A stretch of DNA of 6,963 nt from Oscillospiraceae bacterium (GCA_017557265.1 JAFZAM010000224.1:1-6963); one strand, 5' to 3'; positions 1-5,599 are shown, numbered from the stretch's first letter. The notes: generated by a model from the letters alone, not told the origin. Numbers and translations: made by a program.

Positions 1-84
1 ACGATGCAGGGCCTTCGCTCCCTGCGCAACGTCGAGCAGGTCGCCAAGATCAGGGGCAAATCTCCCGCCGAGATACTGGGTTAG
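1..84 (+). CDS. rpsE: 30S ribosomal protein S5, C-terminal end (partial)
   Basis: Only the last 27 codons and the TAG stop are in the window; the gene begins upstream. The frame from base 1 reads TMQGLRSLRNVEQVAKIRG and then KSPAEILG before the stop. This matches the usual S5 ending, a short helix followed by a 'RGKS.EEILG'-type tail. S5 belongs to the small subunit near the mRNA entry site and contributes to decoding accuracy. Its position just before L30 and L15 is the standard spc operon order. The stop codon TAG is itself part of the Shine-Dalgarno sequence of the next gene (TAGGAGGT, 82-89), so termination and re-initiation are physically linked. Identification rests on a short tail plus gene order, and both agree. 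Confidence 0.93.
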   Translation, partial: TMQGLRSLRNVEQVAKIRGKSPAEILG

Positions 85-95
85 GAGGTTCGGAA

Positions 96-284
96 ATGGC
101 TAACCTTAAAATCGAGCTCGTCAAGAGCCTCAACGGAAGACTCAAAAAGCACGTGGCGACCGCCGAGTCCCTCGGTCTGAGGAAGATCGGCTGCGTCACC
201 GTCCAGCCTGATAACGAACAGACCAGAGGCAAGATAGCCCAGATCGGCTACCTCGTCAAGGTTACGGAAGTGGAGGCGCAGTAA
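96..284 (+). CDS. rpmD: 50S ribosomal protein L30
   Basis: This encodes a 62-residue protein, the usual length for bacterial L30 (about 60). L30 is a small ferredoxin-like-fold protein of the large subunit. The start MANLKIELVKS is typical of the family. The central LGLRKIG segment (about residues 26-32) and the following 'V..PDN...RG.I..I.YLV.V' pattern are the conserved L30 core, which carries the RNA-contacting loop. The ATG is chosen because it lies 6 bases after GGAGGT (85-90), which overlaps the rpsE stop. The TAA stop shares its last base with the ATG of rplO (TAATG), giving a one-base overlap and likely coupled translation. Nothing unusual is seen. Confidence 0.95.
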   Translation: MANLKIELVKSLNGRLKKHVATAESLGLRKIGCVTVQPDNEQTRGKIAQIGYLVKVTEVEAQ

Positions 285-724
285 TGAAACTTAGCGAACT
301 TTCTCCCGCCCCCGGCTCCGTCAAGGAGACCAAGCGCAAGGGCAGAGGCATAGGCTCCGGCAACGGCAAGACCGGCGGCCGCGGCCACAAGGGTCAGAAG
401 GCCCGCTCCGGCGGCGGCGTCCGCGTCGGCTTCGAAGGCGGCCAGATGCCCCTCGCCAGGCGCATCCCCAAAAGAGGCTTCAACAACATTTTTGCCAAGC
501 CGCTTACTTCCCTGAACGTCGCCGCTCTCAACCGCTTCGAGGACGGCACGGTCGTCGATGCCGAGCTGCTTGTCAATTCCGGCGTCATCTCCAATTGCCC
601 GTACGGCGTAAAGATCCTCGGTCAGGGCGACCTGTCCAAGAATCTGACCGTTCGCGCGTCCGCTTTTTCCGAGGCTGCGAAACAGAAGATCGAAGCGGCT
701 GGCGGAAAGGCGGAGGTGATATAA
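284..724 (+). CDS. rplO: 50S ribosomal protein L15
   Basis: This encodes a 146-residue protein, the normal length for L15, a late-assembling large-subunit protein that contacts 23S rRNA. The N-terminal third (about residues 15-50) is a Gly/Lys/Arg-rich extended tail (KRKGRGIGSGNGKTGGRGHK, then GQKARSGGG) that threads into rRNA. It is followed by the typical FEGGQMPLARRIPKRGF segment. The C-terminal half is the globular domain, with GVKILGQGDL near residue 110 and a closing 'A....IEAAGGKAEVI'. The start ATG has GGAGG (272-276) inside the end of rpmD, seven bases upstream, and overlaps the rpmD stop by one base. The last codons of rplO carry a perfect Shine-Dalgarno sequence for secY, so the two genes share sequence function although they only abut. 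Confidence 0.97.
   Translation: MKLSELSPAPGSVKETKRKGRGIGSGNGKTGGRGHKGQKARSGGGVRVGFEGGQMPLARRIPKRGFNNIFAKPLTSLNVAALNRFEDGTVVDAELLVNSGVISNCPYGVKILGQGDLSKNLTVRASAFSEAAKQKIEAAGGKAEVI
712..720 (+). promoter_or_regulatory. Full-length Shine-Dalgarno sequence of secY
   Basis: GGAGGTGAT is a nine-base match to the canonical 16S rRNA 3'-end complement and lies inside the final codons of rplO (Glu-Val-Ile). It ends four bases before the GTG start of secY. A maximal Shine-Dalgarno paired with a non-ATG start suggests that the strong site compensates for the weaker start codon. This fixes the secY start at 725. Confidence 0.8.
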
Positions 725-2008
725 GTGTTTCAGGTATTTCGTAACGCCTGGAAGATAGAGGAGCTGCGCAAGAAGATCCTCTTCACGCTCTTCATCATCC
801 TTCTGTATCGAATCGGCAACGCCGTACCCGTCCCTTATATCAACGTCGAGATGCTGAGGACGTATTTTGACAATCTTCAGAATACCGTCCTGGGTCTGTA
901 CAACGTCATGAGCGGCAACGCGTTCTCGAGCGCGACCATCTTCGCTCTGTCGATACAGCCCTACATCAACGCCTCGATAATCATCCAGCTGCTCACCATC
1001 GCCATCCCCGCCCTTGAGCGTCTGTCCAAGGAGGGCGGCGAGGAGGGCCGCAAGAAGATCGCCTCCATCACCCGTTACGCGACCGTCGTGATAGGCCTTC
1101 TCCAGGGCTTCGGCTACTACTACCTCATCAGCCGCAACGGCATGCTCATGTCCAACGGCGTGTGGGAAGCGATAGTCATCATCATCACGTTCGGCGCCGG
1201 TTCCGCTCTTCTTATGTGGCTCGGCGAGCAGATCACCGAGTTCGGTATCGGCAACGGTATCTCGATCATCCTCTTCGCGAGCATCGTGTCCCGTCTGCCG
1301 AGCGGCGTCGTCTCCATGGTCACCAACCTGACCGCGGGCTCGCTGCACTGGCTCGGCTTCATCGGCATCATCGTCGGCGCGATCGCCATTATCGTCCTGA
1401 TAGTGTACGTCTCCAACGCCGAACGCAGGATACCGGTCCAGTACGCAAAGCGCGTCGTGGGCCGCAAGATGTACGGCGGCCAGAGCACGCACCTTCCCAT
1501 GAAGGTCAACATGTCCGGCGTCATGCCCATCATCTTCGCGCAGGCCATCGCCTCGCTGCCCGCGACGATCGCCTCCTTCTGCAGGGAGCCCGCCGCCGGC
1601 TCGTTTTGGGACGGCTTCCTCAAGGCGATAGACACCTCCTCCGTCGTGTACATGGTGTTCTATTTCCTGCTGATCCTCGGATTCAGCTATTTCTACGCGA
1701 CCATCCAGTTCAACCCCATCGAGGTCGCCAACAACCTCAAGAAGAACGGCGGATTTATCCCCGGCTTCCGTCCGGGCAGACCGACCAGCGACTTTATCCG
1801 CAAGGTGCTCAATAAGATAACGCTCTTCGGCGCCATCTACCTCGGCATCGTGGCCATCCTGCCGCTGATATTCAGCAGCGTGACCAAGATGACGGGCATC
1901 GCCCTCGGCGGCACCTCGATAATCATAGTCGTCGGCGTCGCGCTCGAGATCGTCCAGGCTCTCGAGACCCAGATGCTCATGAGGCACTACAAGGGCTTCC
2001 TTGAGTAA
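725..2008 (+). CDS. secY: Protein translocase channel subunit SecY
   Basis: SecY is the pore of the SecYEG translocon, which moves unfolded proteins across, or inserts them into, the cytoplasmic membrane. The 427-residue length is normal. Ten hydrophobic segments can be placed at roughly 17-34, 68-95, 115-135, 148-168, 176-192, 209-230, 262-285, 305-328, 362-385 and 393-413. The plug region lies near residues 55-70 (LGLYNVMSGNAFSSATIFAL), followed by the conserved SIQPYINASIIIQLL of helix 2. The TM4-TM5 signature is WLGEQITEFGIGNGISIILF (165-184). Two basic cytoplasmic loops that contact SecA or the ribosome are at about 231-261 (ERRIPVQYAKR) and 329-361. The latter has FIPGFRPGRPT with the invariant Arg at 349. 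Translation starts at GTG, directly after the rplO stop (no spacer), with GGAGGTGAT upstream. An adjacent spc operon position is universal for secY. Confidence 0.98.
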   Translation: MFQVFRNAWKIEELRKKILFTLFIILLYRIGNAVPVPYINVEMLRTYFDNLQNTVLGLYNVMSGNAFSSATIFALSIQPYINASIIIQLLTIAIPALERLSKEGGEEGRKKIASITRYATVVIGLLQGFGYYYLISRNGMLMSNGVWEAIVIIITFGAGSALLMWLGEQITEFGIGNGISIILFASIVSRLPSGVVSMVTNLTAGSLHWLGFIGIIVGAIAIIVLIVYVSNAERRIPVQYAKRVVGRKMYGGQSTHLPMKVNMSGVMPIIFAQAIASLPATIASFCREPAAGSFWDGFLKAIDTSSVVYMVFYFLLILGFSYFYATIQFNPIEVANNLKKNGGFIPGFRPGRPTSDFIRKVLNKITLFGAIYLGIVAILPLIFSSVTKMTGIALGGTSIIIVVGVALEIVQALETQMLMRHYKGFLE

Positions 2009-2020
2009 GGAGGAGAAGTC

Positions 2021-2659
2021 ATGAAGATAGTCATGCTCGGCCCTCCGGGCGCCGGCAAGGGCACGCAGGCCGCGCTTCTGGCGCAGAGCCTCGGCATCCC
2101 GACGCTCTCCACGGGCAACATTCTCCGCGCCGCCATCAAGGAAGGCCTTCCCGTCGGCCTTGAGGCCAAAAAGTATATGGATTCGGGCAAGCTGGTCCCG
2201 GACGACGTCATAATCGGCGTCGTCAGGGACTACCTGGCCCGCGAAGAATTCGCCTCCGGCGTCATCCTGGACGGAATGCCCAGGACGGTCAATCAGGCCG
2301 AGATGCTGGAGAAGATGGGCGTCGGCATTAGCGGGGCCCTCGCGCTTGACATCTCCGACGAGGAGATCGAGGCGCGCATGTCCTCCCGCCGCGTCTGCCT
2401 CAACTGCGGCGCGACCTATTCGCTGACCGTCAATCCGCCGAAAAAAGAGGGCGTGTGCGACAAGTGCGGCGAGAAGGTCGTCATCCGCGACGACGACCGT
2501 CCCGAGACGGTGCGTGAGCGCCTGACGGTGTATCACGAGCAGACCGAGCCCATCATCGCCTTCTACGCCGAGCGCGGCATCCTGCGCAGGGTAGACGGCA
2601 CGCTCTCCGTCGAGGAGATCACCAAAAAGCTCGAAGAAGCTCTGGAGACCCTTAAATGA
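2021..2659 (+). CDS. adk: Adenylate kinase, zinc-binding LID type
   Basis: Adenylate kinase catalyses ATP + AMP = 2 ADP in the cytoplasm and keeps adenine nucleotides balanced. At 212 residues it is a long-form enzyme. The P-loop is GPPGAGKGT (7-15). The AMP-binding segment contains STGNILR (30-36) and DGMPRT (84-89; most homologues have DGFPRT). The LID runs from about 122 to 160 with Cys126, Cys129, Cys146 and Cys149 (C-X2-C-X16-C-X2-C), a structural zinc site common in Gram-positive bacteria. It is followed by the conserved arginine-rich RDDDRPETVRERL. The start follows AAGGAGGAG (2007-2015), which begins in the secY stop, leaving a 12-base gap. The TGA stop overlaps the map ATG (ATGA). 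Placement between secY and map is typical of Firmicutes. STGN replaces the STGD of the E. coli enzyme; as I recall this is common in clostridial homologues. Confidence 0.98.
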   Translation: MKIVMLGPPGAGKGTQAALLAQSLGIPTLSTGNILRAAIKEGLPVGLEAKKYMDSGKLVPDDVIIGVVRDYLAREEFASGVILDGMPRTVNQAEMLEKMGVGISGALALDISDEEIEARMSSRRVCLNCGATYSLTVNPPKKEGVCDKCGEKVVIRDDDRPETVRERLTVYHEQTEPIIAFYAERGILRRVDGTLSVEEITKKLEEALETLK

Positions 2660-3438
2660 GTGCCGACCGGATCCAGCTCAAGACCGGCCGTGAGATAGAA
2701 GCGATGCGCAAAGCGGGGAAACTTACCGCGGCTGCCCGTGCCTTGGCAGGGGCAATGGTTAAACCCGGCGTATCGACCAAGTCCATCGACCGGGCTGTGC
2801 GTGAATTCATCGTATCTCAAGGGGGCAGACCTTCCTTCCTGCATTATCAGGGCTACCCGGCCAGCGTGTGCGTCTCGATAAACGAGACCGTCATCCACGG
2901 CATACCGGGCGGGCGGATAATCAGGGGCGGCGATATCGTCAGCGTCGACGTCGGCGCCTGCATCGACGGGTTCCACGGAGACTGCGCGGCGACCTACGCG
3001 GCGGGCAACTGCTCGCCGGAGGCGCTCCGGCTCATCAAGGTCACCAGAGAGTGCTTTTTCGAGGCGCTGAAATTCGCCCGGGTGGGGTATCGGATCTCCG
3101 ATATCTCCCGCGCTGTCCAGGAGCACGCGGAAGCCGCCGGCTATACGCTGGTGCGCGAGTTCGTGGGCCACGGCGTCGGGTCAAGAATGCACGAGCCGCC
3201 CGAGGTGCCGAATTTCGTCTCGACCGAACATGGGCACGGCGTCCGACTGACGCCGGGAATGACGTTGGCCATCGAACCCATGGTCAACATGGGCAAGCCC
3301 GAGGTGAACATACTGTCCGACGACTGGACGGTGGTCACCGCCGACGGCAAGCTCAGCGCCCATTATGAGAATACAGTTCTGATAACGGACGGCGATCCCC
3401 AGATACTGACCCCGATCGAGGGGGACGGTTTCGTATGA
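2656..3438 (+). CDS. map: Methionine aminopeptidase type I
   Basis: This cytoplasmic metalloenzyme removes the initiator methionine from new proteins when the second residue is small. The 260-residue length is normal for type Ia. All five metal ligands of the pita-bread fold are present: Asp98 (SVDVG), Asp109 (HGDCA), His172 (GHGVG), Glu207 (IEPM) and Glu238 (YENT). Substrate-pocket histidines His81 (VIHGIP) and His179 (MHEPP) are also kept. There is no N-terminal zinc or SH3-binding extension, as expected for a bacterial form. The ATG overlaps the adk stop by four bases, with only a short GGAG (2644-2647) eight bases upstream, which suggests coupled translation. Its codon choice looks less uniform than in the flanking ribosomal genes (more GGG and CGG and A/T-ending codons, especially near the 5' end), consistent with lower expression. 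The TGA stop again overlaps the next ATG. Confidence 0.97.
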   Translation: MSADRIQLKTGREIEAMRKAGKLTAAARALAGAMVKPGVSTKSIDRAVREFIVSQGGRPSFLHYQGYPASVCVSINETVIHGIPGGRIIRGGDIVSVDVGACIDGFHGDCAATYAAGNCSPEALRLIKVTRECFFEALKFARVGYRISDISRAVQEHAEAAGYTLVREFVGHGVGSRMHEPPEVPNFVSTEHGHGVRLTPGMTLAIEPMVNMGKPEVNILSDDWTVVTADGKLSAHYENTVLITDGDPQILTPIEGDGFV

Positions 3439-3734
3439 GACCGGTCGGTCTGGCGGTAGCCAAAGCGGGCCGGGAGTCCGGCGGAGTGTTCTTCGTCCTC
3501 GGATACGAGGAGGGGAGGGCCCTGCTGGCCGACGGCAGGCGCAGGAAACTTGCCGCGCCTAAAAAGAAAAATCCTCGCCACATCGAGCTGCTGCCTCCCG
3601 AGGAATTCCGGAGCGCCGCGGCGGGACTCGGCGAAGACGTAACGGACAGGCAGATCATCAGAGCGCTGGCCGCGCATAAAAGCCGGCCGCAATGTCTCAG
3701 GGAGGGAACCGAAGTTTGGCAAAAGACGATATGA
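3435..3734 (+). CDS. Small KOW-domain (L14e-like) putative RNA-binding protein
   Basis: This encodes a 99-residue basic protein of unknown precise role. The first 50 residues fit the KOW/L14e-L6e-L27e-like family found between map and infA in many Clostridia. They comprise a beta-strand start with AVAKAGRESGGVFFVLG (8-23), a second strand ALLADGRRRKLA (29-40), and then APKKKNPRHIELL. The Gly after 'AKAGR..G' is the KOW-type glycine. The C-terminal half (about 57-99) looks helical and has no motif I recognise; homologues I recall are often similarly variable there. The start overlaps the map stop by four bases, with a purine-rich GAGGGGGA (3418-3425) upstream. Its last 19 bases overlap infA, and its codons near 3700 carry the infA Shine-Dalgarno. 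Position suggests a link to translation, but the function is inferred, not known. The family call is fairly sure; the role is not. Confidence 0.82.
   Translation: MRPVGLAVAKAGRESGGVFFVLGYEEGRALLADGRRRKLAAPKKKNPRHIELLPPEEFRSAAAGLGEDVTDRQIIRALAAHKSRPQCLREGTEVWQKTI
3700..3718 (+). promoter_or_regulatory. Shine-Dalgarno and TTG start that set the infA N-terminus
   Basis: GGGAGGG (3700-3706) lies ten bases upstream of TTG (3716-3718), counted from the GGAGG core. The TTG precedes codons for AKDDMIE, the near-invariant IF1 N-terminus. The in-frame ATG at 3692 precedes the Shine-Dalgarno and would add residues foreign to IF1. The in-frame ATG at 3731 overlaps the upstream TGA but has no purine-rich site in front and would remove five conserved residues. 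TTG is therefore the best start. Confidence 0.75.
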
Positions 3735-3934
3735 TAGAACTCGAGGGCAAGGTAGTGGAATCGCTGCCCAACACGATGTTCAAGGTGGACATCGGCAACG
3801 GACACGTTATCCTCGCCCACATTTCGGGCAAGCTCAGGATGAATTTCATTAAGATCCTGCCCGGCGACAAGGTGACGGTGCAGATGTCGCCCTACGACCT
3901 GTCGCGCGGCAGGATTACCTGGCGCAGCAAATAA
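3716..3934 (+). CDS. infA: Translation initiation factor IF-1
   Basis: IF1 is a single OB-fold (S1-type) protein that binds the 30S A site during initiation and works with IF2 and IF3. From the TTG start it is 72 residues, exactly the usual bacterial length. It carries the family landmarks AKDDMIELEGKVVESLPNTM at the N-terminus, FKVDIGNGH (22-30), LAHISGKLRM (33-42), ILPGDKVTV (47-55) and SPYDLSRGRITWR (58-70). The 5' end overlaps the KOW gene by 19 bases in another frame, so translation of the two may be linked. The start codon is unusual (TTG); the alternative ATG at 3731 would give a 67-residue protein lacking the conserved first residues. The infA-rpmJ-rpsM order is highly conserved. Confidence 0.95.
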   Translation: MAKDDMIELEGKVVESLPNTMFKVDIGNGHVILAHISGKLRMNFIKILPGDKVTVQMSPYDLSRGRITWRSK

Positions 3935-3952
3935 AAATAGGAGGATCATCCA

Positions 3953-4066
3953 ATGAAAGTTAGACCTTCCGTAAAGCCCATGTGCGAAAAGTGCAAGGTC
4001 ATCAAGCGCAAGGGCAAAGTTATGGTTATCTGCGAAAATCCCAAGCACAAACAGAGACAGGGCTGA
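3953..4066 (+). CDS. rpmJ: 50S ribosomal protein L36, zinc-binding form
   Basis: This is a 37-residue protein, the smallest ribosomal protein. It reads MKVRPSVKPMCEKCKVIKRK, then GKVMVICENPKHKQRQG. Cys11, Cys14, Cys27 and His32 form the CCCH zinc ribbon of the ancestral 'C+' type of L36, in contrast to the paralogue that has lost these residues. L36 sits in the large subunit and contacts 23S rRNA domains near the peptidyl-transferase side. The ATG follows GGAGGATCA (3940-3948), eight bases after the GGAGG core, and the gap after the infA stop is 18 bases. Length, sequence and neighbours all match, so this is secure. The spacer that follows is unusually long for this operon. Confidence 0.97.
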   Translation: MKVRPSVKPMCEKCKVIKRKGKVMVICENPKHKQRQG

Positions 4067-4160
4067 AGCTAATGATTTCGACCGCGCCCAGCCGCGGTCA
4101 GGCGGGGGAGCCCGAAGCGCCCCTCGCCGGTCACATTGACGAAAGGATTGATTGACAAGT
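4067..4160 (+). promoter_or_regulatory. Structured GC-rich spacer before rpsM, possible leader
   Basis: This 94-base gap is the longest in the window. GACCGCG (4080-4086) and CGCGGTC (4093-4099) form a perfect 7-bp stem with a six-base loop. GGCGGGGG (4101-4108) can pair with CCCC and CGCC (4120-4123 and 4125-4128) with one bulged T. CGGTC recurs at 4128-4132, so GACCG at 4080 could pair there instead, giving an alternative longer-range fold. No run of T follows either stem, so an intrinsic terminator is unlikely. The only ribosome site before rpsM is a modest AAAGGA (4142-4147), 13 bases from the ATG. A role in translational control of the alpha operon is inferred by analogy with the S4-bound leader upstream of rpsM in E. 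coli; I see no direct match to that structure. Confidence 0.35.
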
Positions 4161-4529
4161 ATGGCACGTATTGCCGGCGTAGACCTGCCGAAGGAAAAAA
4201 GAGTTGAGATAGGTCTCACTTACGTTTACGGCATTGGCAGAAAGACCGCTTCCGACATTCTCCGCGAGACCGGCATCAATCCGGATACCCGCGTTAAGGA
4301 TCTCACGGAAGCCGACGAGGCTGCCATTCGCGATTATATCGACAAGCATTATCTCGTCGAAGGCGACCTTCGCAGAAGCGTTGCGATGGACATCAAGCGC
4401 CTGACCGAGATAGGCAGCTACCGCGGCCTGCGCCACAGGAAGGGCCTCCCCGTCCGCGGCCAGCGCAGCAAGACCAACGCCCGCACTCGCAAGGGTCCGA
4501 AGAGGACCATCGCGGGCAAGAAAAAGTAA
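4161..4529 (+). CDS. rpsM: 30S ribosomal protein S13
   Basis: S13 lies in the head of the small subunit and contacts the P-site tRNA and the large subunit (bridges B1a/B1b). The protein is 122 residues, the normal length. It starts MARIAGVDLPKEKRVEIGLT, continues with the helix-two-turn-helix element YVYGIGRKTASDIL (21-34), and ends in the basic tail with GLPVRGQRSKTNARTRKGPK (95-114), which reaches towards the tRNA. The ATG at 4161 gives the canonical N-terminus. An in-frame TTG at 4152 would add three residues (M-T-S) and sits only four bases from AAAGGA, so it is less likely but not impossible. The Shine-Dalgarno is weak and distant compared with every other ribosomal gene here, which fits control of the first alpha-operon cistron. 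It is followed by rpsK after 15 bases. Confidence 0.96.
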   Translation: MARIAGVDLPKEKRVEIGLTYVYGIGRKTASDILRETGINPDTRVKDLTEADEAAIRDYIDKHYLVEGDLRRSVAMDIKRLTEIGSYRGLRHRKGLPVRGQRSKTNARTRKGPKRTIAGKKK

Positions 4530-4544
4530 GGGAGGGATATGTAA

Positions 4545-4949
4545 ATGGCAGCCAAGACTAACGCTAAGACCAGAGTGCGCGCAAAGCGCCGCGAGCGTAA
4601 GAACATTGAAAAGGGCGCGGTGCATATCCGCTCCAGCTTCAACAACACGATGGTAACCATCACGGACCTCCAGGGCAACGCGATATCCTGGGCCTCCGCC
4701 GGCGGCATGGGCTTCCGCGGAAGCAGGAAGTCGACTCCGTTCGCCGCGCAGACCGCGGCTGAGACGGCCGCGAAGGCCGCCATGGAGCACGGCCTCAAGA
4801 CCGTCGAAGTGTACGTCAAGGGCCCCGGCTCCGGCCGCGAAGCCGCCATCCGCGCTCTCCAGACCGCCGGTCTGGAGGTCGAGATGATCAAGGACGTCAC
4901 GCCCATCCCGCATAACGGATGCCGCCCGCCGAAAAGGCGCCGCGTCTAG
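4545..4949 (+). CDS. rpsK: 30S ribosomal protein S11
   Basis: S11 is part of the small-subunit platform near the mRNA exit region and the P/E sites. The 134-residue length is usual for Gram-positives, with a lysine/arginine-rich N-terminal tail (1-20) before the conserved GAVHIRSSFNNTMVTITD (24-41). Next come SAGGMGFRGSRKSTPFAAQ (51-69) and the signature VKGPGSGREAAIRAL (91-105), then the closing DVTPIPHNGCRPPKRRRV (117-134). The Asn124-Gly125 pair corresponds to the site known to form isoaspartate in E. coli S11. GGGAGGG (4530-4536) is the Shine-Dalgarno. The start ATG is directly preceded by ATG-TAA in the same frame (4539-4544), which is too close to the Shine-Dalgarno (three bases from its GGAGG core) to be the real start. 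Confidence 0.97.
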   Translation: MAAKTNAKTRVRAKRRERKNIEKGAVHIRSSFNNTMVTITDLQGNAISWASAGGMGFRGSRKSTPFAAQTAAETAAKAAMEHGLKTVEVYVKGPGSGREAAIRALQTAGLEVEMIKDVTPIPHNGCRPPKRRRV

Positions 4950-4972
4950 TCCGGAAAAGGAGGAAAACAAAC

Positions 4973-5599
4973 ATGGCAAGATATACAGATGCTGTCTGCC
5001 GTCTGTGCCGCAGAGAGGGCCAGAAGCTCTTTCTCAAGGGAGACAGATGCTATACCGAGAAGTGCGCCATCGAGCGCCGCGCCTACGCCCCCGGCCAGCA
5101 CGGCCAGGGCAGGACGAAGAACTCCGAGTATGGCCTCCAGCTCCGCGAGAAGCAGAAGGCCAAGCGCTACTACGGCATTCTTGAGAACCAGTTCCACACC
5201 TATTTCGAGATAGCCGCCAAGAAGAAGGGCCAGACGGGCGAGAACCTGCTGAGCCTTCTCGAGAGCCGCCTCGACAATACGGTGTACAGACTCGGCTTTG
5301 CGATGTCCCGCCCGGAGGCGAGGCAGCTTGTCCGTCACGGCCACTTCACCGTCAACGGCCACAAGACCGACATTCCCTCCTTCCTCGTAAAGCCCGGCAT
5401 GGTCATTGCCCTTAAGGAGACCAGCAAGAGCATCGAGAAGATAAAGTCCAGCATCGAAGCCAACAGCTTCCGCCAGCCGCCGAAGTGGCTCGACTTTGAC
5501 CGCAACAACCTGGTTGCGAAGGTAGTCGGCGTCCCCACGAAGGAGGACATCGACCTTCCCATCGAAGAGCACCTCATCGTCGAGTTCTATTCCAAGTAA
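4973..5599 (+). CDS. rpsD: 30S ribosomal protein S4, zinc-binding form
   Basis: S4 is a primary assembly protein that binds the 16S rRNA five-way junction; in several bacteria it also represses its own operon. The protein is 208 residues. The N-terminal region has Cys9, Cys12, Cys26 and Cys31, a four-cysteine zinc site found in the 'C+' type of S4. The S4 RNA-binding domain covers about 98-160, with SRLDNTVYRLGFAMSRPEAR (98-117), QLVRHGHFTVNG and the closing VIALKE. The end LPIEEHLIVEFYSK is canonical. The ATG at 4973 follows AAAAGGAGG (4955-4963) by nine bases and gives the standard MARYT start; an in-frame upstream ATG at 4919 lies inside rpsK and lacks a site. Placement inside the alpha operon differs from B. 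subtilis, where rpsD stands alone. Confidence 0.97.
   Translation: MARYTDAVCRLCRREGQKLFLKGDRCYTEKCAIERRAYAPGQHGQGRTKNSEYGLQLREKQKAKRYYGILENQFHTYFEIAAKKKGQTGENLLSLLESRLDNTVYRLGFAMSRPEARQLVRHGHFTVNGHKTDIPSFLVKPGMVIALKETSKSIEKIKSSIEANSFRQPPKWLDFDRNNLVAKVVGVPTKEDIDLPIEEHLIVEFYSK

Noticed and set aside
1162..1815. 217-codon plus-strand frame inside secY
   Set aside because: It is a shifted-frame shadow of secY, giving an Arg/His-rich sequence with no domain; SecY is complete and uninterrupted in its own frame.
248..2536. Very long minus-strand open frame as a protein gene
   Set aside because: It mirrors the codons of rplO, secY and adk exactly, its product is a low-complexity Asp/Ala/Gly/His/Arg-rich sequence with no recognisable domain, and all three sense genes are certain.
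4080..4128. Intrinsic transcription terminator between rpmJ and rpsM
   Set aside because: GC-rich stems are present, but neither is followed by a run of T, and the essential alpha operon continues directly downstream.
4152..4180. TTGACA (4152-4157) as a -35 promoter element for the alpha operon
   Set aside because: The hexamer matches consensus, but about 17 bases downstream there is CGGCGT inside rpsM and no TATAAT-like hexamer; transcription would also start inside the gene. The nearby TTGACG (4136-4141) likewise lacks a -10 partner.
4919..4972. Upstream ATG (4919) as the start of rpsD, and TTG (4152) as the start of rpsM
   Set aside because: The first would begin inside rpsK without a ribosome site and add 18 residues absent from S4. 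The second adds three non-family residues and is too close to AAAGGA; both canonical starts follow immediately.
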